Below are positions 7,197-13,898 of a stretch of DNA of 36,701 bases, piece by piece. Both the position numbers and the translations under genes were made by a program. This DNA comes from RUG11237 sp045126515. Its GTDB lineage: Bacteria > Bacillota > Clostridia > Lachnospirales > Lachnospiraceae. The number at the start of each line of letters is the position of its first letter. Positions within the stretch are counted from its first letter, which is position 1. The notes below the pieces were generated by a model, which did not search any database, was not told the origin of the DNA, and saw nothing but the letters and a program-made list of their open reading frames with translations. The stretch lies in contig JBGVOM010000084.1 of assembly GCA_045126515.1 (NCBI GenBank), forward strand, positions 1 through 36,701, read 5' to 3'.

Positions 7197-8333
7197 TTAA
7201 CCCTCCTTTGCGGGGCGAACCATCCAGAAATCGGGCATCTTTCTAGGTTCCGTCTGAAGCAAGGAATAGCTGTTCATGATCTGAACTTGTCCGGCTTCGC
7301 CGTACTGTCCGTAGGTGTCCCGGTACATCATAACGGTAGAAGAACCACCATCCATATTGCAGGCATTGATGGCACCATATTCCACCATAATGTCGATGAC
7401 ATCCTTGTACTCACCGCCCATGGAGCTGGGCTGTCTGCCATCGATGCAGACGAAGATCACAGCGCCGTCGGCTCTCTGACCGATACCAGTACGGGGATTC
7501 AGACCGGAGACTTTGTTGTAGGCTTCCATATTGATTTCACCGTTCATGATCAGGACAGGTCCAAAGCAGCAGCCGTCCCGGATATTCAATTCCTCAGCCT
7601 GGGCAGGAGTAATGTTATCTTTATGTACGACCAGAATGTTATCTTCATTGAAACCTGCAAAACCTGTGATTCCATTAGGAGGTGCGCCAGTTTTCCAAAC
7701 ACATTTTCCGGTAGAATATACCAGACCTTCGGGAAGGGAACCGACATACGAGCCAGATGTACCATCATCATTAAATGCACCGGCGTTGACAGCCGCAATA
7801 GCTTCCTCGTCCTCAATGGCAACATTCAGACGCTTTCCGGGAATACTGGTGCTAAATCCTTCATGGGTTGAGATTCCCAGATATACTCGAGAAGGATCAC
7901 GGACAATCATAACCTTGGCATTGTATGTATCACCGTTAATGCTTTCGATACGAATGCCATCGGGATAGTTGGCCCATTCATCAACATTGCCGGTAAGACT
8001 ACCACGGTTGATGGTTACGGCGCTAACATCTGTCACATCATCTTCTAACTCTACATGGATATCGGCTTGGATCGCTGCAACACCATCTTCACCAATGAAC
8101 AGAGCTGGAATCCACTTTGTAGCGCTAGCTTCGATCAATGTCATAGTAAGCTGATTACGGGCTGTTGGAGAGGGTCCATTAAAAACCATATTTATTGATA
8201 AGACGAGTACACTTGCTGCCATAATGATTAGTGCCAAGAGTGTGAGAATAGCACGACGGAATATAGTGTTTATATATTTCTTGTGTTTTTGCGTAAAAGG
8301 AATCTTCTTGTTCGGGTGTTTTGAATTGGGCAT
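7197..8333 (-). CDS. Phosphodiester glycosidase (NAGPA/EpsL-like)
   Basis: This 378-residue membrane-anchored protein has a basic N-terminus, one membrane segment (about 28-50) and an outside catalytic domain (about 130-378). The domain matches the phosphodiester glycosidase / DUF2233 family related to human N-acetylglucosamine-1-phosphodiester alpha-N-acetylglucosaminidase. Family hallmarks are AVNAGAF (Asn183, Gly185), NPRTGIGQ and NMDGGSST (Asp328, Gly329, Gly330). The family cleaves sugar-phosphodiester bonds and in bacteria is often linked to exopolysaccharide or cell-wall glycan turnover; the substrate here is unknown. AGAGG precedes the ATG. It leads a two-gene operon with the membrane protein downstream, and a 9-bp inverted repeat lies upstream. 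Confidence 0.87.
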   Translation of the reverse strand: MPNSKHPNKKIPFTQKHKKYINTIFRRAILTLLALIIMAASVLVLSINMVFNGPSPTARNQLTMTLIEASATKWIPALFIGEDGVAAIQADIHVELEDDVTDVSAVTINRGSLTGNVDEWANYPDGIRIESINGDTYNAKVMIVRDPSRVYLGISTHEGFSTSIPGKRLNVAIEDEEAIAAVNAGAFNDDGTSGSYVGSLPEGLVYSTGKCVWKTGAPPNGITGFAGFNEDNILVVHKDNITPAQAEELNIRDGCCFGPVLIMNGEINMEAYNKVSGLNPRTGIGQRADGAVIFVCIDGRQPSSMGGEYKDVIDIMVEYGAINACNMDGGSSTVMMYRDTYGQYGEAGQVQIMNSYSLLQTEPRKMPDFWMVRPAKEG

Positions 8334-8359
8334 ATTGGTTACCTCTATCTGTTTGTATT

Positions 8360-8388
8360 TTTGTAAGAATATTAAAAAATCTTACAAA
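8360..8388. promoter_or_regulatory. Inverted repeat upstream of the glycosidase operon
   Basis: TTTGTAAGA and TCTTACAAA are a perfect 9-bp inverted repeat with an 11-base AT-only spacer, 27 bases upstream of the glycosidase ATG. This position suits a repressor operator or a leader hairpin. No matching regulator could be named. Confidence 0.35.
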
Positions 8389-8422
8389 TTGAAATAATGA
8401 TAATGTTTTCTCCCAATTTCTG

Positions 8423-8437
8423 CAAAGGTGCGATTAA
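8423..8437. repeat. Copy 3 of the CAAANGTGCGATT repeat
   Basis: CAAAGGTGCGATTAA marks the junction between the integrase/glycosidase block and the ABC-transporter block. It is almost identical to the copy at 2926-2940 beside integrase 2. It may be an attachment-like or recombinase-binding sequence, or a chance relic of a shared leader. Confidence 0.4.
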
Positions 8438-9093
8438 GAATGATTGAATGATGATAATTTGCTCTCTGTTTCACGTTGATGTCCCCAAAATAAAAGAAAT
8501 AATGCATTGAAAAATATCATAGTAATTTTTAATATTGAGCGGTTATCGGCCAATGTATGAAGATCTAGAATAAAAAATGGTTTATATTCGGATATATCAT
8601 TCAAACAAATACACAAGAATAGATATACTACAACAGGAAAAACTCCTAGTATGGCATTTTGGCAGTAAACTGTACATAAGTAAAAGAGAGAAAGTGAAAA
8701 GAGGCACTGTGCGTAGATTCGAAAATACTCTAATCTCAAGATACCATACAGTTGCCTAAATTGTAGAAAGGCAGGAAATAGTAGTATTGCAATCAAAAGA
8801 AAGATAATTAACATCTCACCAATACAGGAACGATGATGTGGCGAGTAAGCAACTAGCGTTTCTTTACTGTAGGGATGAAACCAAATTATGAAATGTGCCA
8901 TAGGTAGGAGTAAACAACTTACAGGAACTAATGCTTGGACTGTCCAGATTAGTGTATACAAACTTGGATTGATTCCTGAATGTATGTATTCTTGATATAC
9001 GATTACCGGTAAAATGAGATAAAGAATGATTAAGGGGATTACGACCAAAAGCCAATTTTTTCGCAAAGCATAATATATTATTTTAAATCGCAT
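8434..9093 (-). CDS. Small ABC-type membrane protein
   Basis: This 219-residue protein is very hydrophobic, with about six predicted membrane segments (roughly residues 14-34, 46-70, 90-108, 128-143, 148-164 and 188-204). It has no ATP-binding motif and fits an ABC-2-type permease partner. Its ATG overlaps the end of the ATPase gene by 11 bp and has only a weak AAAGAA ribosome site, so translation is probably coupled to the ATPase. It closes a three-gene minus-strand exporter operon (large permease, ATPase, small permease). I do not recognise a specific family. An immunity or lantibiotic-type efflux role is plausible from the neighbouring secreted peptide. Confidence 0.75.
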   Translation of the reverse strand: MRFKIIYYALRKNWLLVVIPLIILYLILPVIVYQEYIHSGINPSLYTLIWTVQALVPVSCLLLPMAHFIIWFHPYSKETLVAYSPHHRSCIGEMLIIFLLIAILLFPAFLQFRQLYGILRLEYFRIYAQCLFSLSLFYLCTVYCQNAILGVFPVVVYLFLCICLNDISEYKPFFILDLHTLADNRSILKITMIFFNALFLLFWGHQRETESKLSSFNHS

Positions 9094-9904
9094 AGTATTC
9101 TTTGATTTTTAACATATATCCATCTTCGAAAGATGGAACTACTTTCCTTCCAGGCTGTGGATGTGGAGAAACAACTCTAATATATTTAGAAGCATTTATT
9201 GTTTCATTTGAAATGACGGCATATGGGGAAACAAGCTTTTCTTTTTCAGACCAGGGAACGCGGTAAACATACCCCTCAGCACAGTCTCGCATTTTTTCTG
9301 TTGGCTCCTGGCAAATTATTGTTCCATTCTTAAGGAGTATAATGTGGTCGCAAATTGTTTCCACGTCATCTACAATGTGCGTTGCAATAAGTATAGTCTT
9401 ATTTCCACATATTGAAGATATTAAATTCCTAAATCTTAATCGCTCTTCCGGATCTAACCCTGTTGTGGGTTCATCAAATATAATTAATTCAGGATTTCCC
9501 ATTATTGCTTGTGCAATGCCTAACCGTCTAAGCATACCACCAGAGAGTTTACCAACCTTTTTAGTTGCTTGTTCATCTAAATTCACTGACTTTAATGCAG
9601 TCATAATTGTATCTTTTCTGTTTATAGAAGTGATACCTTTGATCGTTGCAAAATAGTTTAAAACTTCAAATGTGGTTAATTCAGGAAACATACCAAAAGT
9701 TTGTGGTAAGTATCCAATTTGCGAAGGCTTTTTGATGGTACCGTCTTGTAGAGGCATTATTCCAGTAATACAGCGAAGTAATGTGGTTTTTCCTGACCCA
9801 TTTGGTCCTAACAAACCATAGACTCCATCTGAAAGTTGCATTGACACATTACGTAGTACAGGCTTGTTTTTATAGGTGAAATTAATGTGATTAACTTCTA
9901 GCAT
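9083..9904 (-). CDS. ABC transporter ATP-binding protein
   Basis: This 273-residue ABC ATPase has every motif intact: Walker A GPNGSGKTT (residues 33-41), Q-loop Gln68 (LPQTFG), signature LSGGM (120-124), Walker B IIFDEP (141-146), D-loop TTGLD and the switch histidine His176 (ATHIVDD). It resembles the ATPases of ABC-2 exporters of the CcmA/drug-or-peptide type. About 60 C-terminal residues beyond the core are variable. AGGAG lies 10 bases before the ATG, inside the 3' end of the permease gene 2 bases away. It powers the exporter formed with the two membrane proteins on either side. Confidence 0.95.
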   Translation of the reverse strand: MLEVNHINFTYKNKPVLRNVSMQLSDGVYGLLGPNGSGKTTLLRCITGIMPLQDGTIKKPSQIGYLPQTFGMFPELTTFEVLNYFATIKGITSINRKDTIMTALKSVNLDEQATKKVGKLSGGMLRRLGIAQAIMGNPELIIFDEPTTGLDPEERLRFRNLISSICGNKTILIATHIVDDVETICDHIILLKNGTIICQEPTEKMRDCAEGYVYRVPWSEKEKLVSPYAVISNETINASKYIRVVSPHPQPGRKVVPSFEDGYMLKIKEYYAI

Positions 9905-9906
9905 AA

Positions 9907-11907
9907 CTAATCAACTCCTAACATAAATAAAAAGTCTACTTGATTCTGTTTTCTATCTGTTGAAAGGAGATATTCATATACTGTTTTTAATACTACAGAT
10001 TCTCCTAACGACGCAACTTTGTAATTCCATAAATCCTCATACAATTTTTTTGCATCTAGATAATTATTCCACTCATTTTCGTCTTGAATGTAATTCGGTG
10101 CTTTATACTTTGTTAGGATTAACAGATCGGATAGCTGCGGTACCTTACAATTGGAATTGGCATTGCCAAAAGCTATTTGTTGTTTAAAAAGATTACTAAT
10201 TAAATTTGTTTCATCACTTTCTGGAATTAAGCTGAATAAGTAATTTCGACATATGGCTTCTGGACTCAAGGCCCAACTGCCAAGAATAATGTGATCTTCA
10301 AATATCACAAGATTTTCATTTGAAGATTTTGTTACCATTATTGTTTCTGGTTGAACAAAAATAGTTTTTTGGTTTAAGTCTAACTTAATGGTTTCACCAA
10401 CCAGATTAGATAGTTTTTTCCAATGATTTTCATATCCAACCATAATGCTTCTGGGATAAGAAACTGGACTTCTGTAGATATGTTGCGTATTGGTATTTAT
10501 TTCAGAAAGCAATCCTGCGTATATACTAACTGTTTCAGCTGTTCCGGAAAATGAATTATGGGAGATTGAGGGTAAATTACAATACACATTAAGATTTGAT
10601 TTGACTGTAATAGCGAAGTCTTTTTTTGTAAAAGGGCGTTGAGTGTTTATTTCTTGTTTAGTATAATCCCAAATACTTATGTGACCTGCCATAGGATAGT
10701 ATGGAACATAACCAGGGAGCGCGATTCCTTGATAATTAGAAAAATATTTTCCACAATGTCCATTGTATTCAATGCAGATTTTCTTTGTATTATTGGGAAC
10801 ATAAATTGATATATAATCACCCGAGCGATCATATGGTATCGAATTACCATTTGAATCAACAATCCTAATTATTTTTAAGTTATGCCATAATGTGAAATCA
10901 TAAGTTTTCAAACCTAACTGATCTAAAGTTAACCAAGCAGAAATATGCATGTTGCTGGTTATCGTTATATCTAAGTCATAATGGATAACCTGAAAACTAG
11001 GTGCTTCGCTATTAAGAGGGAGTGCATTATTTCGATATGTGACTTCGTCTAGGAGTGTTCCATCTGATCGATAGTCTTTTCTCACAATACTGTCATCTTG
11101 TCGTTGACTGAAACGGCATCCAGCGATGATAGTAACCAGAAGCAATGAAAAACAAATGATTCTTTTCTTACGAATAGAACATGTGATGGTTCTTGATATG
11201 ATGAATAAAGTTAATACGGATAACCATCCAACAGCTAAAACCCAGCGATAAACTTCAATGGAGATTCCATAAACACTATCTGCAACAAAATTTGAATTTG
11301 GCATTTGAATTGAAAACCAATCGAGATAATCTAGAATAGGAATATCTAGGAATTCAACTGAGTAAAGAATACTCGATGGAATATTGCTTGTAAGTACGAG
11401 AAACAGAAGAATAAGACAATATGCAGATGTTCTCTTAAAGGAGAAACCTAAAATGCTGCCGATTAGAGTTGCTATGGAACCAGGAATAAGGCAATTCAAA
11501 ATAACGGCAAGGATCATGTGAACAATGTAAGATATGTAATTGACTTGTAAAAATAAATATATCCCTAGATGCCATAAACAAATCAATACTGACCAGGACA
11601 ATACAATGAATAATAAAATAATGATCTGTGTAATAATTAGCTGATTTTTTTCTTTTTTGAGTAAGGATATTGTCTCAATGTATTCCGATTTTGTAATATC
11701 AGATAAGCATTCATAAGCGAAAAAAATAAAAAATGAAAAGCCTATTTGACCACTACGCATAGAAAATGAGAGAAACTCCATAATTGAAATATCTGGATGA
11801 TAGTAGCTTAAAAGAAGGATGTTGGTAAAAAGAAAGAATGAGAGAATAAAAATGATATTAATTCTTCTTTGGAAGGTTATTTTGGTTATGATCTTGATTG
11901 CATGCAC
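9907..11907 (-). CDS. ABC-2-type permease fused to an M1-peptidase-like domain
   Basis: This 666-residue protein has an N-terminal membrane domain of about six or seven segments (residues ~15-262). It is followed by an outside domain (~300-475) whose opening VIHYDLDITITSNMHISAWLTL resembles the N-terminal saddle domain of M1 aminopeptidases (the YDLDLTIDP-type start). Further similar strands are KKICIEYNGHCG and a Tyr-rich YPMAGHISIWD. No HExxH zinc motif is present, so it is not an active M1 peptidase. Start: the GTG at 11907, with GAGGAA 7 bases upstream. It heads an operon with the ATPase (2-bp gap) and the small permease. The non-catalytic ectodomain may bind a peptide substrate or the cell wall. 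Confidence 0.7.
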   Translation of the reverse strand: MHAIKIITKITFQRRINIIFILSFFLFTNILLLSYYHPDISIMEFLSFSMRSGQIGFSFFIFFAYECLSDITKSEYIETISLLKKEKNQLIITQIIILLFIVLSWSVLICLWHLGIYLFLQVNYISYIVHMILAVILNCLIPGSIATLIGSILGFSFKRTSAYCLILLFLVLTSNIPSSILYSVEFLDIPILDYLDWFSIQMPNSNFVADSVYGISIEVYRWVLAVGWLSVLTLFIISRTITCSIRKKRIICFSLLLVTIIAGCRFSQRQDDSIVRKDYRSDGTLLDEVTYRNNALPLNSEAPSFQVIHYDLDITITSNMHISAWLTLDQLGLKTYDFTLWHNLKIIRIVDSNGNSIPYDRSGDYISIYVPNNTKKICIEYNGHCGKYFSNYQGIALPGYVPYYPMAGHISIWDYTKQEINTQRPFTKKDFAITVKSNLNVYCNLPSISHNSFSGTAETVSIYAGLLSEINTNTQHIYRSPVSYPRSIMVGYENHWKKLSNLVGETIKLDLNQKTIFVQPETIMVTKSSNENLVIFEDHIILGSWALSPEAICRNYLFSLIPESDETNLISNLFKQQIAFGNANSNCKVPQLSDLLILTKYKAPNYIQDENEWNNYLDAKKLYEDLWNYKVASLGESVVLKTVYEYLLSTDRKQNQVDFLFMLGVD

Positions 11908-11957
11908 TATAAATTCCTCTCAAATAAATAGTAATCCTAACACGAATATATATTTCT

Positions 11958-11988
11958 AGGGAGAATGGATACAAGATCCATTCTCCCT
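11958..11988. terminator. Strong hairpin between the secreted-protein gene and the ABC operon
   Basis: AGGGAGAATGGAT and ATCCATTCTCCCT form a perfect 13-bp stem with a 5-base loop, starting 9 bases after the secreted-protein stop. The U-run (TTTTTGAG) is on the plus strand. On the minus strand, the direction of the genes, the stem is followed by AGAAATATATA with no U-run. It therefore fits a stabilising or partial terminator that lowers expression of the downstream ABC genes relative to the secreted protein. Confidence 0.6.
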
Positions 11989-11996
11989 TTTTGAGA

Positions 11997-12389
11997 TTAG
12001 TTGTAGAAGCCTAAATCACCTGTAGCTCTAACACCGCCGCTACTGCTCCACATTACAGCGCGGGTATCCACAGCGCTGCCAGTTGGGGAGTCAATATAAT
12101 TGGTACCTGCATTGAGACCAACGGGGACATGGAAAGTACCATACTGTACATAGGTGTTACCGGTTTTCATTTCAATAGCTGCACTTACACTATGAGTAGA
12201 GAGCGCATTGTTATCAACCTGCAGTACGGCAGTTTTTGCTTTATGCACGGAAGAACGTGCTGTAGTAGTACTTTTGTACAATTCAAATTGTTCGTAATCC
12301 CAACCAGCATTGGTGGCGGCAGATGCAGTTACACTCAGCGATGTAACCAGGATAAGAACGACAAGGAGCATACTGAAAAGTTTTTTCAT
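11997..12389 (-). CDS. Small secreted protein, Agr-linked
   Basis: This 130-residue protein has a signal peptide (basic MKK, hydrophobic core, cleavage near TASA-ATNA, about residue 26). The mature ~104 residues are rich in Ser, Thr, Asn, Gly and Val with no Cys, suggesting a beta-sheet fold. I do not recognise a family, and bacteriocin, pheromone carrier or adhesin-like roles are all open. The ATG at 12389 follows AAAGGA and is preferred to a start 34 codons upstream, because the residues from there on form a textbook signal peptide. It lies between agrBD and an ABC exporter and has its own leader with an inverted repeat, so it is a likely output of the Agr system. Confidence 0.75.
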   Translation of the reverse strand: MKKLFSMLLVVLILVTSLSVTASAATNAGWDYEQFELYKSTTTARSSVHKAKTAVLQVDNNALSTHSVSAAIEMKTGNTYVQYGTFHVPVGLNAGTNYIDSPTGSAVDTRAVMWSSSGGVRATGDLGFYN

Positions 12390-12420
12390 ATTAGTATCCT
12401 TTCTAAGTAATGATTGTTGC

Positions 12421-12452
12421 GTCATCAACAGATGTCCTTTACCACTGATGAC
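12421..12452. promoter_or_regulatory. Leader hairpin of the secreted-protein gene
   Basis: GTCATCA and TGATGAC are perfect 7-bp inverted repeats 18 bases apart in the leader, 32 bases upstream of the secreted-protein ATG. A leader stem-loop or operator role is possible. The long loop makes it weak. Confidence 0.25.
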
Positions 12453-12463
12453 TTGCGGTAAGT

Positions 12464-12491
12464 ATATTACGATCATTAGGAGTGTGCACAA
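12464..12491 (-). promoter_or_regulatory. Candidate promoter of the secreted-protein gene
   Basis: On the minus strand, TTGTGC (-35-like) is followed 16 bases later by TAATAT (-10-like), 75 bases upstream of the ATG at 12389. The match is moderate. Its position between agrD and the secreted-protein gene suggests the gene can be transcribed separately from agrBD. Confidence 0.35.
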
Positions 12492-12510
12492 ATCCGATGA
12501 ATCAGGACAT

Positions 12511-12540
12511 ATATGAATTGCTGATCAGGCGAATTCATAT
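12511..12540. promoter_or_regulatory. Inverted repeat after agrD
   Basis: ATATGAATT and AATTCATAT are perfect 9-bp arms around a 12-base loop that itself contains the palindrome TGATCA. The repeat lies just upstream of the candidate promoter at 12464-12491 and 24 bases past the agrD stop. No U-run follows, so an operator or an RNA-processing hairpin is likelier than a terminator. Confidence 0.35.
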
Positions 12541-12564
12541 TCGACGTTGACAGAGAACAGATTG

Positions 12565-12705
12565 TTATTTTAACTTTTCGGGAACATCGGGCTGGTAAGT
12601 CATAAACATACAAGTGCTATTAACACTGTATACAGCCAAAAGTAGAGCGAGGCTTGCAAAGATACGGCCACATTTTATCAAATTGCTTTTTATAATAGTT
12701 TTCAC
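12565..12705 (-). CDS. agrD: AgrD-like cyclic lactone autoinducer prepeptide
   Basis: This 46-residue gene reads from a GTG whose bases overlap the agrB stop (GTGA), so it is translationally coupled to agrB. The prepeptide has the AgrD plan: an amphipathic N-terminus (KTIIKSNLIKCGRIF), a hydrophobic stretch, the signal core STCMFMTYQP, and an acidic tail DVPEKLK. The core matches the clostridial pattern of Cys followed by hydrophobic residues, Thr, an aromatic or His, then QP and an acidic tail, as in the Clostridium perfringens AgrD. The predicted pheromone is a five-residue thiolactone ring Cys-Met-Phe-Met-Thr formed by AgrB. The family match and coupling make the assignment strong. The exact ring end is inferred from C. 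perfringens. Confidence 0.92.
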   Translation of the reverse strand: MKTIIKSNLIKCGRIFASLALLLAVYSVNSTCMFMTYQPDVPEKLK

Positions 12706-13286
12706 TTTTTATCCTCTTTTCTTGATAGTGCAGCAATAAGCATGAACATTCCTGCCGAGATAAATCCAGTTAAATATGTTGTTATCCAAATACTATCTCT
12801 TATGATATTGCTTACATAAAGTGTGGTAATAATTGCATTAATTACAGCAAGTACAATGCTTTTTCTACGATTTGTTGTTCGAACTGATATGCTAAGTGTT
12901 TTGTTCTTCGCTTCTACCGGAGAAAATAAAAAAATAGTAAAAAAAACAAGAATACTTAACAAAACAATCATTGGTTTTTCTCTTTTGACGGTCTCTGTGA
13001 GGATTGTGCAAACAAGATAAGCAGATGTAAACGTTATGATGCAACTTTTGTGATTCTTTGCATGATATCCTCCACCTAATAACCTTAAGGGGACAAAACC
13101 TACGAGAAACGGTAACCATTGAAAATACTTACCGGTGCAAACAGATGCAAATATGAGTGCGAGAATACCCACGATACTAGAGAGCATCAATTCAGTACCA
13201 TAAATATAAACCTCCCTTTCGTCTTTATTAATAATATCAATATGTTCCATCTGCTGAACGATACAGCTTGCACCCTTGTGTAGTAT
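12702..13286 (-). CDS. agrB: AgrB-like pheromone-processing membrane peptidase
   Basis: AgrB is a membrane cysteine peptidase that cleaves AgrD and helps close its thiolactone ring. The hallmark RLLGGGYHAKNHKSC is present, with the catalytic His and Cys seven residues apart as in Staphylococcus aureus AgrB (His77, Cys84). About five or six membrane segments follow. The first in-frame ATG (13250, 182 residues) has no good ribosome site. An AAGGAGGTG site sits 7 bases before an in-frame ATA at 13286, giving 194 residues and placing the catalytic pair at His75/Cys82, close to the S. aureus numbering. I therefore give the ATA as the start. The start is uncertain; the function is not. Confidence 0.9.
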   Translation of the reverse strand: MLHKGASCIVQQMEHIDIINKDEREVYIYGTELMLSSIVGILALIFASVCTGKYFQWLPFLVGFVPLRLLGGGYHAKNHKSCIITFTSAYLVCTILTETVKREKPMIVLLSILVFFTIFLFSPVEAKNKTLSISVRTTNRRKSIVLAVINAIITTLYVSNIIRDSIWITTYLTGFISAGMFMLIAALSRKEDKK

Positions 13287-13304
13287 GCGTATTCACCTCC
13301 TTCT

Positions 13305-13326
13305 GGGGTATACTGTAATATACCCC
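13305..13326. promoter_or_regulatory. Palindrome upstream of agrB
   Basis: GGGGTATA and TATACCCC are perfect 8-bp arms around CTGTAA, lying only a few bases upstream of the agrB ribosome site and on the 5' side of the divergent xre gene. It could be an operator for the neighbouring XRE protein or a leader hairpin for agrBD. Confidence 0.4.
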
Positions 13327-13398
13327 TAAAAACATTTCAATATAGCTGGCATAAACGGTAATAGTGTCGTCATAATCTGTAAAAAACTGTTTTTTTCG

Positions 13399-13407
13399 AT
13401 AGTTAAG
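13399..13407 (+). promoter_or_regulatory. Candidate AgrA/LytTR binding half-site
   Basis: ATAGTTAAG matches the known AgrA consensus ACAGTTAAG at eight of nine positions. It lies in the intergenic region between xre and agrB, where AgrA would be expected to bind. An AAAACTGT a few bases to the left is a weaker inverted half-site. Spacing of a proper direct repeat was not found, so this is tentative. Confidence 0.25.
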
Positions 13408-13457
13408 CTATCTGCAAATAGTAGTTTGAGTGACTTAAAAAAGAAAGGCAGAAAACG

Positions 13458-13463
13458 TATAAT
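13458..13463 (+). promoter_or_regulatory. -10 element of the xre gene
   Basis: A perfect TATAAT lies 34 bases upstream of the xre ATG. The -35 region 17 bases upstream (TTAAAA) is weak, which suggests activator dependence or a low basal level. Confidence 0.35.
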
Positions 13464-13496
13464 TAAAACATAAGGAAAACGAATGCAGGTGTAGAT

Positions 13497-13820
13497 ATGG
13501 ATGATTTTAAGATCAGATTGGGTAAAATAATACGTGATAAACGAAAACGTCGTGGTATTACCCAAGAAGTCTTGGCAGAAAAACTCAATCTGACTACAGG
13601 AATGATTGGTCAAATTGAACGTGGCGAGACAATGCCAAGTGTTGCTAATCTTCGCCTGCTTATTGAGTATTTATCAATTGATCCTCGGATTGTTTTTAAT
13701 GGAACAATACAAGGGGATTCTGAGTATGCAGAAATTTGCTCTGTAATGATACAAATGACGAAAGAACAACGTCATATACTATTAAAAATTGCAAGAATTA
13801 TACAGGAAGACTTTTCTTGA
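13497..13820 (+). CDS. XRE-family transcriptional regulator beside agrB
   Basis: This 107-residue protein has an N-terminal XRE/Cro-type helix-turn-helix at about residues 6-62 (IRDKRKRRGITQEVLAEKLNL, recognition part TTGMIGQIERGETMPS). The C-terminal ~45 residues are short and helical (TKEQRHILLKIARIIQEDF), possibly for dimerisation. AGGTG precedes the ATG. It is divergent from agrBD and convergent with agrC, sitting between the two halves of the agr locus, with palindromes in the shared upstream region. It probably represses agrBD or itself. Its effector, if any, is unknown. Confidence 0.88.
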   Translation: MDDFKIRLGKIIRDKRKRRGITQEVLAEKLNLTTGMIGQIERGETMPSVANLRLLIEYLSIDPRIVFNGTIQGDSEYAEICSVMIQMTKEQRHILLKIARIIQEDFS

Positions 13821-13840
13821 GAAACGGATCCATGTACAAA

Positions 13841-13884
13841 AATACCGCCGGAAACATGTTGTGATAACATGCCCCGGCGGTATT
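13841..13884. terminator. Bidirectional terminator between xre and agrC
   Basis: AATACCGCCGG and CCGGCGGTATT form an 11-bp stem, extended by inner CATGTT/AACATG pairing. It lies between two convergent genes. The minus strand carries a clear U-run after the stem (TATTTTTGTACATGG); the plus strand has only ATAGTTTG. It should end agrC transcription and probably xre as well. Confidence 0.78.
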
Positions 13885-13898
13885 ATAGTTTGAAAATT

